Counted from the stretch's first letter, positions 8,856 through 18,251 are shown. The stretch is DNA of 64,000 bases from Bacteroidales bacterium UBA3843 (GCA_002392745.1 DGHR01000012.1:98313-162312), one strand, 5' to 3'. Notes: generated by a model from the sequence alone, not told the origin. A program made the numbers and translations.

Positions 8856-9775
8856 GAATTGTGTTTGTTTGGAAGATCCATCCAGCTTCCGATTTTATAA
8901 TCCCATTCCTCGGGATTAAATGGAACAAATCCGCTCCAATGATAAAATGTTAATTCTCCAAAATATATTTGCCCATTAATATCGTAGAAGTCCACACGAA
9001 CATGAGGAATTCCGTCGGATAAATTACGTGCAAGTTCTACCATTTTATCAAATCCTTTGGGCTTAGTAGGTATCGTTTTGGCGTGCTCATGTCCATTTGT
9101 GAATGGCAGCAAGTTAAAATCCAGATTAAAGAAGTCAAACTTAGTATCTTCATTTGGATTCTCGCGATCGGTAGCTATAAAGAGCATTTTGGGTTCTCCA
9201 TTAAAGCAGAAGAACTTGTAATCTTTCAATTCATAGCCGCTTTCGTCCACCATGTATTGCTCTACTATAATACGGCGTTTCACATTTTTGTATGGCCATT
9301 CACGAGATACAGCATAATAATTACGTTTAAGTCCGGCGGATAGTCTTTTGATAGCTGTTGGGATATCCAATGTGTTTTTGTCTTTGCATATTACAATACC
9401 ACCACTATCATGTGTGACTTTTGCTACGAACTGATTAGGTAATTTATCCCAAGGAACATCTTCTGGTTTGTCCCAAACACCGATGGTTGGAATAATATGT
9501 TCTTTGCCAATGCGCTCTGCAACATACTCTTTTGCTTCTGCTTTATCTACCATCCGTGTATAGTCTGATTTACGGTCATGCAGTTTCAGCCATTGCAATT
9601 TTTCATTGTATGTTTTCGGATTGTTAAAATCCATCCAATACCCCATGGTAAGTCTATACTTAACTTTCAAAAACAACTTATCTGGGATGATGGGCGCGAT
9701 ACCATTCCAAAACCGCAAAGCAATGCGCTCCGGGTGATATATAAGATATGTAAAGAATTTCTTAATGATGTTCAT
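8852..9775 (-). CDS. ATP-grasp family protein (TupA-like) of polysaccharide loci
   Basis: A 307-residue protein matching the TupA-like ATP-grasp family, often labelled glycosyltransferase in capsule loci. Visible features are MDFNNPKTYNEKLQWLKLHDR near residue 50, FVAKVTHDSGG (nucleotide loop), RRIIVEQYM, and a final HVRVDFYDINGQIYFGELTFYH block with the metal-binding Asp and Glu of ATP-grasp enzymes. The fold predicts ATP-dependent ligation, perhaps of an amino acid or similar group to a sugar acid, rather than sugar transfer; this is an inference. It lies immediately before the CapA-like gene and overlaps both neighbours by ATGA. Confidence 0.8.
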   Translation of the reverse strand: MNIIKKFFTYLIYHPERIALRFWNGIAPIIPDKLFLKVKYRLTMGYWMDFNNPKTYNEKLQWLKLHDRKSDYTRMVDKAEAKEYVAERIGKEHIIPTIGVWDKPEDVPWDKLPNQFVAKVTHDSGGIVICKDKNTLDIPTAIKRLSAGLKRNYYAVSREWPYKNVKRRIIVEQYMVDESGYELKDYKFFCFNGEPKMLFIATDRENPNEDTKFDFFNLDFNLLPFTNGHEHAKTIPTKPKGFDKMVELARNLSDGIPHVRVDFYDINGQIYFGELTFYHWSGFVPFNPEEWDYKIGSWMDLPNKHNS

Positions 9776-10908
9776 AACTGGGCTTTCAGTACTTGAATCA
9801 GTTTATCTCTATGTGATTCACAGGTAACTTTATTCAGTAATGCTTTGATTTTGTTTTGATTTTTCCCAAAAGGTAGATAGCCGTGCCGCATAAGTGCTTG
9901 GATATATCTGTTACGGGCTCCGAAAATTGAGATTAACCAGTTTCGCTCGTCTTGTCGAATCCACTTATTATGTTCTGCTTGCAATTGGGAAGGCGATTTA
10001 ATAATGGCATTTAGGGCTTGAATATTTTGCTCGATTTGTTTTTTCTCCTTGAAATTCAGCAGACGGATATCAGGTGTTTTATTACATTGCTCGTATGGGT
10101 AAAGAGTAAAACGAATGGTGGTATCAAAATGTAGTTCTACCATATATCCATAATTCCATTTGGAATCACGTTTCCCCTCCCAATCAAAGCAGAAATTACC
10201 TAAGCCATAGAAGATGGGGCGCCCGTTATATACCTCGTAGCCGCTATAGCAATGCTGATGATGGTTGATAACCGCGTCTGCTCCGGCATCAATAAAGAAC
10301 CGATACGTCTCCTGCATACGAGGGGAGGGTAACGAATAGTGTTCGTGTCCTCCATGTACAATTACGATAACATAGTCTGCATGCCGTTTGGCTTCATTAA
10401 TGTCATACCATTGTTGAACAGGATTCAAAGGATTTGCACCAGCGGAATTATCTGTGGCTATTGAAAACTCATGTTCGCAACAATTGATAATGGCTATTGT
10501 TTTGCTGTTTTTTCTGAAATAATAAACTCGCTTTGCATCTTCACTATTTATTCCTGCGCCGACACGCGAGATATCTGCCTTTTTTAGGGCGTTAATAGTA
10601 TCAGTAAGTCCTACCTCTCCATAATCAAGGATGTGGTTATTTGCCATGGTCGCTAAGGAGAAACCGCTGTCCTTGAGTAAATTGGCTGCATCGGGAATAC
10701 TTTTGAGACTTGGACCCTCTTTGACGATAGGTTGTGTCTCGGATGTAACAAGCGGGCATTCCAGATTGACAATTGCTAAATCGCAAGATTTGATGATAGG
10801 CTCCATGTCATGAAGAATCTCTCCGCTTGTAGGAGTGCCAATACGCGAAGCCACTCTGTCTTTCGGACAAAAATCACCAGCGATAAGTATTTTAATTTCT
10901 TTTTCCAT
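9772..10908 (-). CDS. CapA-family (PGA_cap) metallophosphoesterase-like protein
   Basis: A 378-residue protein of the poly-gamma-glutamate capsule CapA family. The metal-site motifs are ILIAGDFCPKD at the start, NLECPLV near 48, MANNHILDYGEVGL near 93, VHGGHE near 183, and INHHQHCYSGYEVYNGRPIFYGLGNFCFD near 215. No N-terminal anchor or signal peptide is seen, unlike classic CapA, so it may act inside the cell. Next to the ATP-grasp gene it could handle an amide-linked or phospho-substituent of the polysaccharide; this is inference. It ends 3 bp inside the next gene and overlaps the upstream glycosyltransferase by 17 bp. Confidence 0.85.
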   Translation of the reverse strand: MEKEIKILIAGDFCPKDRVASRIGTPTSGEILHDMEPIIKSCDLAIVNLECPLVTSETQPIVKEGPSLKSIPDAANLLKDSGFSLATMANNHILDYGEVGLTDTINALKKADISRVGAGINSEDAKRVYYFRKNSKTIAIINCCEHEFSIATDNSAGANPLNPVQQWYDINEAKRHADYVIVIVHGGHEHYSLPSPRMQETYRFFIDAGADAVINHHQHCYSGYEVYNGRPIFYGLGNFCFDWEGKRDSKWNYGYMVELHFDTTIRFTLYPYEQCNKTPDIRLLNFKEKKQIEQNIQALNAIIKSPSQLQAEHNKWIRQDERNWLISIFGARNRYIQALMRHGYLPFGKNQNKIKALLNKVTCESHRDKLIQVLKAQL

Positions 10909-11998
10909 TTTTAGGTTTCGTTAAAAAAAGAAGAATACGCTCCCATGTAGAGATAAAGTTATCTATCGAGAAATGTGATACGTCATGCCGAATAGAAAGA
11001 GAACAACGTTTTCTATATGCTTCATTATTGATTAATGCGTGTAATTTTTCTCCGAATAGAATTTCTTGGTTGTCTTCTATAATACACCCACTTTGAGGTG
11101 ATTTAAAAATCTCTTCAGCAACTCCTCCTAATGCGAAAGATATGCAAGCGCATCCTTGTGAAGCAGCTTCTAACAGGCACATTGGGAAACCTTCTATCCT
11201 GCTTGGTAAAGCAAAGATAGCGGCTTTTTGATATATAGAAATAATATCTTTTTGTTCTCCGAGAAAGACAACTTGTTGCTCAATTTGATTTTTTGTTGTC
11301 AAACTTTGTAGGAACGCAAAGGATTCGGGGGCTCCTCCTCCACAGATTACCAGTTTCCATTCTGGGTGATACTTTGCAATTCGTCCCCATATATTGATGA
11401 TTCTATCAAAGCCCTTTACGGACCAAGCATCTATCCGTCCTACACATAAAATTACATTTTCCCGTTGTGTATCTCCCTCAAGGATAGGAAATGAAATGGG
11501 ATTATGGATAACTATTTTATTTGGTATTCGTTTGTACAAAATAGTTTCATCAACATGACTTAAGATACTAACTGCATTTGCCCAACGATATGCGTGCCAT
11601 CGAATCCAATTGGTAAACCAATGTAATTTATTGCGGAAGGATGTATGGTCCACTGCAATGATGGGAATGTGCATGCCGATACTCGCCAAACGTGCATATA
11701 AGTACGGCTCCGGTTCAACGCCGATGATGATATCCGGGTGTGTATAATTAATTATTTGGTGATATTTCCGAATCCGTTCACTCTTTTGAACTATTCCTGC
11801 TAAATGGCTTTTTCCCTTACGTGCTACGTGATTATCAATAATAGTGATATTATCTCCACAATAATAAAGCATCGGGCGTTGACGGTCAAATGCTAACACT
11901 ACATCATAACCTTTTGATGATAGCCCATTGCACATGATAGAGGTCACTCTTGCGGCACCTCCGCCGGCCATATGATCAATACAAACTAAGATTTTCAT
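10892..11998 (-). CDS. Glycosyltransferase family 4 (GT-B fold)
   Basis: A 368-residue GT4 enzyme. The N-terminus KILVCIDHMAGGGAARVTSIMCNGL carries the Gly-rich acceptor loop. The C-terminal domain has ILCVGRIDAWSVKGFDRIINIWG, VICGGG, and the E-x7-E motif EGFPMCLLEAASQGCACISF near residue 275, resembling GalNAc- or Glc-type family members. Its start forms an ATGA overlap with the polymerase gene. Local base composition (10.9-12 kb) looks more AT-rich than the downstream enzymes, as often seen for polymerase-proximal variable genes in capsule loci. Confidence 0.9.
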   Translation of the reverse strand: MKILVCIDHMAGGGAARVTSIMCNGLSSKGYDVVLAFDRQRPMLYYCGDNITIIDNHVARKGKSHLAGIVQKSERIRKYHQIINYTHPDIIIGVEPEPYLYARLASIGMHIPIIAVDHTSFRNKLHWFTNWIRWHAYRWANAVSILSHVDETILYKRIPNKIVIHNPISFPILEGDTQRENVILCVGRIDAWSVKGFDRIINIWGRIAKYHPEWKLVICGGGAPESFAFLQSLTTKNQIEQQVVFLGEQKDIISIYQKAAIFALPSRIEGFPMCLLEAASQGCACISFALGGVAEEIFKSPQSGCIIEDNQEILFGEKLHALINNEAYRKRCSLSIRHDVSHFSIDNFISTWERILLFLTKPKNGKRN

Positions 11999-13410
11999 TG
12001 TTTTGTGTAGCGTTTAGCGATTGCATGGATAATAAAGAAAGACAGAAGTATCGAAACACTGAAGAATACATACAAGAAAGCGCTGGCTTGACCTCGTGGA
12101 GAATAAATAATTTCAGGAATCATAATCAATCCGAAAGCGCAGGGCCATAATCCTTTGCGTACCCAATGGTAGAATCGCGCAAAAATGACACCATACATCA
12201 TATTCCAAAGCAGCAAGCCGATATATCCGAAATCATGCCATACTTCAGCAATGTAAGAGGAGCCAAGTCCAACACCGCTCAAGAAACTCCTATGCATCTC
12301 AAGATAACTAAGCGTGTTTGCCAGTGAATGACCGTATAATGCCATCTCTTCGGTTTGAGGCCTATATTCTACCGCATTCCCCATGAGCTTAAAGATAAAA
12401 TTCTTATTGAAGTTATCAATAAACTGGCCGAAGGAGAAGATACGTCCGTCATCCAATATATCCTGCATCTCATATGTAAGACCGATTACTCGTGCAGATG
12501 TGCCTTGCTGATAGAAGAAATTGACAAATAGATCCCACACACCTGCTTCTTCCATCTCTTTGTCGCCACGAATAAAATCGATTACGAACATTCCTGCCAA
12601 GATGAAGGGGGCTATGCTTATCATAACAATAATCGCTTTGCGCGAAAGCCATGGTTCTTCTGGTGTAACAAAATTGCGCACACTATAATAGAAAAGCATA
12701 AATACCAATGCCAGCATGAATACAGTACGGCTACCGGTTGTAAGTGACAGAGTCGCAATAGTTAAATATACTATAATCGGAAGCCGTGCTTCTTTACGGC
12801 TAGGAAAAGTCGCTAAGAAGAGATAGAATAATGGAGTGTATAATGCAGATAATTTATGGACAATAGAAGGTAAATGGCTCTCAAAATCAGCATATAACGC
12901 AAAATATCCATTATTTATAACAAAAATACTTTTTTCCAATATTATGATTATGAAGAAAAGCGAACATCCGTATGAAAGTATCTTGCTGATACGCCGGATA
13001 CTCAGTACATAGGGCGTATTATTATCATAAATCAGCAGTTTCTCATCCTCTATCTCAGGCTTCATGGCGAATCCTAAATAAGAGCCGAAGATACTAATAA
13101 CCAGCGTGGTATAGATAAACCGCAGCGTCTCAATATCAAACATACGAATCGTTCCATCCGCATCGTCCGCTATATATCCTGTTTGGAAGAAATCCGGCAG
13201 GATGAGTCGCGTCATCAGAAAAGTGAAGAGCGTAGCTTGGAAAAGTAAAAAAAGAAGCCGTTCTTTTACCCGCAGCAAGCAGAAACATACTACCACAATC
13301 CACATTATGAATGTGATAGCCGCTTGCCATTCTGGCACTATAAAGAAGAGCACCAGCAAAGCAAGCAGAATAGTGCTTGTCCCAAATTTATCTCGTGCGA
13401 TACTCAACAT
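11995..13410 (-). CDS. Wzy-like O-antigen/oligosaccharide repeat-unit polymerase
   Basis: A 471-residue, very hydrophobic protein with about 11-12 predicted membrane spans and a large extracytoplasmic loop after the middle (roughly residues 285-390, containing FFYQQGTSARVIGLTYEM). This layout fits Wzy polymerases, which join lipid-linked repeat units in the periplasm. Primary sequence in this family is poorly conserved, so the call rests on topology and position between flippase and glycosyltransferase genes. It overlaps the flippase by 23 bp and the downstream GT4 by ATGA. Confidence 0.8.
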   Translation of the reverse strand: MLSIARDKFGTSTILLALLVLFFIVPEWQAAITFIMWIVVVCFCLLRVKERLLFLLFQATLFTFLMTRLILPDFFQTGYIADDADGTIRMFDIETLRFIYTTLVISIFGSYLGFAMKPEIEDEKLLIYDNNTPYVLSIRRISKILSYGCSLFFIIIILEKSIFVINNGYFALYADFESHLPSIVHKLSALYTPLFYLFLATFPSRKEARLPIIVYLTIATLSLTTGSRTVFMLALVFMLFYYSVRNFVTPEEPWLSRKAIIVMISIAPFILAGMFVIDFIRGDKEMEEAGVWDLFVNFFYQQGTSARVIGLTYEMQDILDDGRIFSFGQFIDNFNKNFIFKLMGNAVEYRPQTEEMALYGHSLANTLSYLEMHRSFLSGVGLGSSYIAEVWHDFGYIGLLLWNMMYGVIFARFYHWVRKGLWPCAFGLIMIPEIIYSPRGQASAFLYVFFSVSILLSFFIIHAIAKRYTKQ

Positions 13411-14914
13411 GCCGATTCGGAATTAATGATAATATTTGCTTTCGTTCTTCTCTCTTTAGGATACACCACCACCATATAGCGGAGCAAATAACCATCGAAG
13501 CAAGACTGATGACTATTTGTTGCCAAAGAGTAGAAGTTAGTGTGTTCAAATAGAACAGTCCTCCGGCGCATATCAGACAGAGACATGCCGGTAATAATAT
13601 ATTACATGTATATGCTGTGCTGTTGAAACCAGCTACTTTCCTTGCCAAAATCAAAATGGCAAGCAAGTTCACCTGTTCCATAATGATGCAGCATACAAAA
13701 ATCCATGCATAGTGTGCCCCTGCTTTCAATACAATATAACCCAAAGCCAGAGGAAGCGACAAGATAAGACCTTCTACTATCTGGTAGTATTTCAAATCTC
13801 CTTTGGCTTTGAAGATGGTATCTATCGGTCCGTGGATAGAGCGGATAAGCGTGATACAAAGCGTGAGTTGGAGAAAAACAACCGAGTATTCCGGTACTGT
13901 ACCCAGCCATAACTGCAAGAGCCATGGCGTGAGATAAACAAGAGGAATCGTCAGCATCAGTTGGACATAGAATAATATCTTCGAGGAGATGAAAATCGCT
14001 TTCTGAAAATCATCATATTTTCCTCCGGCATAAGCCTGAATGCTATAGGGTGTCATAACAGTATTGATATTTATCAAAAACTGCTTGGTCATCTCGCTGA
14101 CTTGAAAAGCTATTCCTCGTGCCGCATTCACTACTGTACCGCCAAATACATTGAGAATCATATTCACGCCATTTTGCGTAACAGCATACGCAGTGTTGCC
14201 CAAAAAATTCCATCCGGCAAACTGCGTCATCTGCTTAAAATACACCTTATCCCATATCAGTCTCAATTTGACCTCTTGGAAATGCCATTTACAATAGATG
14301 ATATTGACACATAAAATAACGACAGCCACGCCTAATAGCAATAATCCATAGAACACCAGTTTGTCTATCGGCGCATGACTAAGCAGAAAAGCAATACCCA
14401 ATTTCATCACACTCTCAATGATGGCAATACAAGCATAGAAATTCATATGCTCATGCGCGATGATGACTGCGTCAAAAACAGAGGTGATAATACTGATTGC
14501 CGCAATAGCCGTAGCGCATTGGAAGACGATAAAAGCGGCATGTATTCTATCCGGCGACACATTAATCTTATGCGTAAAGAACCATATACCCAGTCCTTCC
14601 ACGCACAGAATAAAAATAATGCCGATAAGCAGGTTGATATAGATGCTTAGATTGAATACCAATTGCAGGTTCTGCGCGTTACCTTGCCCTATCTCATAAT
14701 TGAGGTAACGCTGGGTGGAAGATGAAAAAATGATGCGCAACGAGGCGAACATGGCAACAATACTTCCTACCAGATTATATATGCCATAATCGTCCACCCC
14801 CAGTTGCTGCAATACAATACGGGAGGTATAAAACGACACAACCATCAGGACAAACATGCGTATATACATGAATGCCGTATTTTTAGCTAATCGTTTTCCT
14901 GTCGTTCCACTCAT
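13388..14914 (-). CDS. Wzx-type lipopolysaccharide/oligosaccharide flippase (MOP superfamily)
   Basis: A 508-residue protein with about 12-14 hydrophobic helices. It opens KRLAKNTAFMYIRMFVLMVVSFYTSRIVLQQLGVDDYGIYNLVGS, a start typical of the polysaccharide-transporter branch of the MATE/MOP superfamily in Bacteroidales. It should move undecaprenyl-linked oligosaccharides across the inner membrane. It is one of two flippases in this operon (the other is at 16794-18149); the two are different subfamilies rather than recent duplicates. It starts 3 bp after the nucleotidyltransferase and overlaps wzy at its 3' end. Confidence 0.88.
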   Translation of the reverse strand: MSGTTGKRLAKNTAFMYIRMFVLMVVSFYTSRIVLQQLGVDDYGIYNLVGSIVAMFASLRIIFSSSTQRYLNYEIGQGNAQNLQLVFNLSIYINLLIGIIFILCVEGLGIWFFTHKINVSPDRIHAAFIVFQCATAIAAISIITSVFDAVIIAHEHMNFYACIAIIESVMKLGIAFLLSHAPIDKLVFYGLLLLGVAVVILCVNIIYCKWHFQEVKLRLIWDKVYFKQMTQFAGWNFLGNTAYAVTQNGVNMILNVFGGTVVNAARGIAFQVSEMTKQFLININTVMTPYSIQAYAGGKYDDFQKAIFISSKILFYVQLMLTIPLVYLTPWLLQLWLGTVPEYSVVFLQLTLCITLIRSIHGPIDTIFKAKGDLKYYQIVEGLILSLPLALGYIVLKAGAHYAWIFVCCIIMEQVNLLAILILARKVAGFNSTAYTCNILLPACLCLICAGGLFYLNTLTSTLWQQIVISLASMVICSAIWWWCILKREERKQILSLIPNRHVEYRTR

Positions 14915-14917
14915 TGT

Positions 14918-15652
14918 TTATTTCCCGTATTTCTCACAAGCCTCGTAATAGGTGTCCAGAGAGCCGATGTCGAATCGGCCGCCTGTCATGGGCCAAGCGT
15001 GCATTATAGTATGTTCCGCCAGATAATGCGCCAGATTGCCCGGAGCATCGTTTCCGCAGCCGTTCTCCAACGCATGACGGATTAATTCAAAATCCTGCCG
15101 CAGGTAGATATAGAACGGTGGTACCGCGTGATGCGTCTTCGGTTGCTGAGGCTTTTCCGCCATCTCCAGCACGCGGTTCTCTCCGTCTATCACAATCACG
15201 CCTGTGCGTTGCAGTTTTTCTATCGACGGCTGCTCGTGGTACATGATACAGCTGGTCTGTTTCTCCTTTGCAAAATCTACGAACTCGCGGAAGGAGAAGA
15301 AGAGTAGGTTGTCTGCTGCGACCACGAGCATGTCATCCTCAATGTGCAATTTGTCCATCGTGTAGAGCAAATCTCCGACGGCACCCAATCGTGTCTCATT
15401 GCTGCTGGTGCTGTCATCTACGATTCGGAGCGGCTTTGCGTAATGTCTTTCTTGCGCCCATTCTTCAAAGACTGGGGCAAAACGATGATTGGTGACGATG
15501 ATATGCTCGTCTATGTCGGGTATTGTATCAATATCATCCAGCATCCGCTCCAGGATAGACTTTTCGCCTATCTTTAGAAGCGGTTTGGGAAAGTCTTTTG
15601 TCAATTCTCCCAAACGGGTGGCATAGCCGGCTGCTATTACGATTGTTTTCAT
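14918..15652 (-). CDS. Sugar-1-phosphate nucleotidyltransferase
   Basis: A 244-residue Rossmann-type nucleotidyltransferase. It begins KTIVIAAGYATRLGELTKDFPKPLLKIG, with the Gly-rich and Arg nucleotide loop and the PKPLL lysine; VVAADNLLFF near residue 112 holds the metal-binding Asp. It should activate a sugar-1-phosphate with NTP. Its start is fused by ATGA to the galacturonokinase-like gene, so the likely substrate is the product of that kinase (for example galacturonate-1-phosphate to NDP-galacturonate). The substrate is inferred from pairing only; the protein is shorter than plant or bacterial UDP-sugar pyrophosphorylases. Confidence 0.85.
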   Translation of the reverse strand: MKTIVIAAGYATRLGELTKDFPKPLLKIGEKSILERMLDDIDTIPDIDEHIIVTNHRFAPVFEEWAQERHYAKPLRIVDDSTSSNETRLGAVGDLLYTMDKLHIEDDMLVVAADNLLFFSFREFVDFAKEKQTSCIMYHEQPSIEKLQRTGVIVIDGENRVLEMAEKPQQPKTHHAVPPFYIYLRQDFELIRHALENGCGNDAPGNLAHYLAEHTIMHAWPMTGGRFDIGSLDTYYEACEKYGK

Positions 15653-16797
15653 TCTTTTACAAAATGTGCTCCATCGGCTGAATGTACCCAGTATATTTTG
15701 AAGGTCTTCTTATACTCCGGATACTCCGCCAAATACTCACGGGTGATGGATTCTTCTACTTCTTTTTTGTGCTTGGGGTCAACAAAAGCAATCACTGCCC
15801 CTTTGAATCCGGCTCCGCTGAAACGGCCGCCATACACTCCGTCTAAATCTTTGAGACAGTCATATATCTTAATCAGTTCGGGACTGCCGCACTCATAGTT
15901 ATGAATCGAACTCTCGCAACTCTGCTTGATGAGTTGGCCGAATAGTTCCATATTTCCGCTTTCCCATGCCGTAACCCCTTTGCGCACGCGCTTGTATTCC
16001 GTGTAGAAGTGTGCGGCTCGCCGTGCAAAACGTGCCGGCATACGGTCGCGTGTCTCTTCGTACATCTCATACGGCACATCGCGGAGAAATGTCTGGTCCA
16101 GAGGTTTGATGGGTTGCTCTTTGTAGGCCTGCATACACCATGCGGCCGTGCGGCACTCGCTTACGCGCAGGTTGTAATCGCTGTTCACCAGACTGCGTGT
16201 CAGGCCGGAGAAGATGATGGCTATTTCGTATTCCGCCAGGTCCTCACCCGGTTCTATCAAACGGTACTGCTCGGTGGCGGTGTCCAGAAAAAGCAGTTTG
16301 CCTTTTTCGCCTAATGTGATGCAGGATTGGTCCAGAATACCATTGTTCAAACCGATATATTCCCGTTCCGCCTCAGAGGCTGTTTTTATCACCTCCATTT
16401 CCGTAAGCGTGATATCGTTTGCTTTGGCGAATGCCATCACATAGGCTATCAGCACGGCTGCGCTGCTGCTTAGTCCGCCGATAGGCAGTGAGCCGGCTAT
16501 CTCGCCTTCAATCCCGTGTCTCAGGACAAACCGTTTGCTGAGTGCATACTTCGCCCCTCGTACATAATCGCCCCAGTTGCCTTCTTTCACGCGGGTCTTG
16601 TCGTCAATGCGCAGATTCACATTGCCCGGGAAGGAATGGCTTGTCAGCGAAACGCTGCCGCCCGCGGTGATATTAAACCATAGATCGACACCCTTGTCAA
16701 TAGCGAAACCGGAAACCAAACCGTGCTGGTGGTCTACATGGGCGCCTAACGGACATACGCGGTAAGGCGCAAAAATATGATATGTGTATTCTTTCAT
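15649..16797 (-). CDS. GHMP sugar kinase, galacturonokinase/galactokinase-like
   Basis: A kinase of about 382 residues. GHMP motif 1 is PYRVCPLGAHVDHQHG near residue 12, motif 2 is PIGGLSSSAAVLIAY near 106, and motif 3 is GGRFSGAGFKGAVIAF near 325. The conserved catalytic Asp lies in NNGILDQS. Bacterial galactokinase has RVNLIGEHTDY in motif 1; the VCPLGAHVDHQ form and blocks such as NLRVSECRTAAW resemble plant galacturonokinase as I remember it. The predicted reaction is ATP plus a hexose or uronic acid to the 1-phosphate. The ATG at 16795-16797 gives an ATGA overlap with the upstream flippase. An ATGA overlap also couples it to the nucleotidyltransferase, suggesting a salvage pair. Confidence 0.82.
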   Translation of the reverse strand: MKEYTYHIFAPYRVCPLGAHVDHQHGLVSGFAIDKGVDLWFNITAGGSVSLTSHSFPGNVNLRIDDKTRVKEGNWGDYVRGAKYALSKRFVLRHGIEGEIAGSLPIGGLSSSAAVLIAYVMAFAKANDITLTEMEVIKTASEAEREYIGLNNGILDQSCITLGEKGKLLFLDTATEQYRLIEPGEDLAEYEIAIIFSGLTRSLVNSDYNLRVSECRTAAWCMQAYKEQPIKPLDQTFLRDVPYEMYEETRDRMPARFARRAAHFYTEYKRVRKGVTAWESGNMELFGQLIKQSCESSIHNYECGSPELIKIYDCLKDLDGVYGGRFSGAGFKGAVIAFVDPKHKKEVEESITREYLAEYPEYKKTFKIYWVHSADGAHFVKE

Positions 16798-18149
16798 TTT
16801 CCCCATAGTTCTTTAATAATTACACTCGGCCATTTCCAGTTCTGGTAAGCCAACTGGGCGATGCCGGGAGCCAGAATCATTCCCCATGTCCCCATGTCTA
16901 ACGGACTCAGGAACAGCCATAACAATATGACGGTGGCGCCTCCGCTTATCAGACTCGGTATGAAGAACGGAATCTTGTTATCCGCCATGATGAATCCCGC
17001 TGCCACGGCATGGTTCTGCTCCAGTGTGTTGATCAATAGCATTACCATGAGCATTGCTGCCGGTACAAAATGGGTCTGGCTGTGGATGATATCCAATGCC
17101 CAGTCGCCCAATCCGACCCATGCCGCACCGCCTACGAGATAAATCAGCAGTAGAGATCCGGTGCACATCAGGTAATAGCGTTTGAGTTGCTCCAAATCGT
17201 TTTCCGCACGGCATTGTGCCAGTTTCGGCAAGAACGATTGGTAGGGTACCGTCGCGCAACGCGCCAATATATCCATTACCTGCAATGTGATTCCATACGA
17301 TGCGATATCTTCCAAACTCAGAAAGGCCGAACCAATCAGCACTGCCGACTTGTTGACCAGAAAACCGCCCAACTGCGTCAAACCGATTTTGATAGCATTG
17401 GGAGTTATGGCGGCCAATATCTCTTTGGGAGCTTTGGGAACGGCATTTTTCAGGTTTTCTTTGAGCTCCGGCGTAAAGAATACATGGTATGTCAGTACAC
17501 GGCGAACAAAGGTGGACACCAACTGTGAACTCACAATGGCGGTCAAGCCGAAACCTGCGTAAATTAGTCCGATGGCCAATCCTACGTATAGGGCTTGTCC
17601 TATGATGTTTATCTGTTGGCTGCGTTTGATATATCCTTTGCCGGTCAGCAGCGCATCGTAGTAGTAGGTGTATAGGTTGTAGCAGTTGATTGCTATCAGC
17701 ACCACCCATGCCACCATCGCGTCCTGATGGTCGCCGTTGTATCGTTGCAGGATGTAGTGGAAATAGGCGGTGCCTGCGGTCAGCAGTATGATAAACACCG
17801 CTAATGCCATCCATCGGTAGAAACGCTGCATGGCAATCAGGCTGCCTTTCAGCAATCCGTAATCCACAGTCGCGGTTGCATCAATATGGCTTACTCCGTC
17901 CTTTTGCAATGTCTTGACGCCGGAGAAAATATAACTGATGCTACGGACAAAGGTGGGCCTGAATCCAAAATCCAGCATGAGCACAAGTACCGTGATGGTC
18001 TGGAATATATTCCATATCCCGACGGTTTCTTGCGACATCCTGTTCAGAATGAACGGCAGCAAAATCACACCGGCGCCTATCGTAAAGGCGGTGCCGGCAT
18101 AGCTCCATGCTATCTCTTTTTTACCGATATGTTCTATTTTCTCTGCCAA
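16794..18149 (-). CDS. Second polysaccharide flippase (MOP superfamily), TTG start
   Basis: A 451-residue multi-spanning protein (about 12 helices) of the polysaccharide-exporter branch. It begins AEKIEHIGKKEIAWSYAGTAFTIGAGVILLPFIL and then GIWNIFQTITVLVLMLDFG, characteristic of this subfamily. No ATG is available near this start; the best start is TTG at 18147-18149, immediately downstream of a CAAT-type simple repeat. It lies between ugd and the kinase gene. A second flippase in one operon is unusual; it may serve a different lipid-linked substrate. Confidence 0.85.
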   Translation of the reverse strand: MAEKIEHIGKKEIAWSYAGTAFTIGAGVILLPFILNRMSQETVGIWNIFQTITVLVLMLDFGFRPTFVRSISYIFSGVKTLQKDGVSHIDATATVDYGLLKGSLIAMQRFYRWMALAVFIILLTAGTAYFHYILQRYNGDHQDAMVAWVVLIAINCYNLYTYYYDALLTGKGYIKRSQQINIIGQALYVGLAIGLIYAGFGLTAIVSSQLVSTFVRRVLTYHVFFTPELKENLKNAVPKAPKEILAAITPNAIKIGLTQLGGFLVNKSAVLIGSAFLSLEDIASYGITLQVMDILARCATVPYQSFLPKLAQCRAENDLEQLKRYYLMCTGSLLLIYLVGGAAWVGLGDWALDIIHSQTHFVPAAMLMVMLLINTLEQNHAVAAGFIMADNKIPFFIPSLISGGATVILLWLFLSPLDMGTWGMILAPGIAQLAYQNWKWPSVIIKELWGK

Positions 18150-18160
18150 ATCCCCAATAT

Positions 18161-18242
18161 CAAATTACCAATTACAAATCACCAATTACAAATCACCAAT
18201 TACCAATCACCAATTACCAATCACCAATCACCAATCACCAAT
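18161..18242. repeat. CAAT-type simple repeat (ACCAATTACAAATC / ACCAATC units)
   Basis: About 80 bp between ugd and the flippase start consist of variants of ACCAATTACAAATC and ACCAATC in tandem. The same kind of repeat recurs at 33251-33288, 55323-55352 and 57512-57550, always in gene borders. It sits just upstream of the TTG start of the second flippase and could affect its translation. Confidence 0.85.
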
Positions 18243-18251
18243 TCTCCTTTC

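Noticed and set aside
15649..16797. HddA-type heptose-7-phosphate kinase
   Set aside because: Motif 1 (VCPLGAHVDHQ) is of the galactokinase/galacturonokinase type, and the HddA GGGTD motif is absent.
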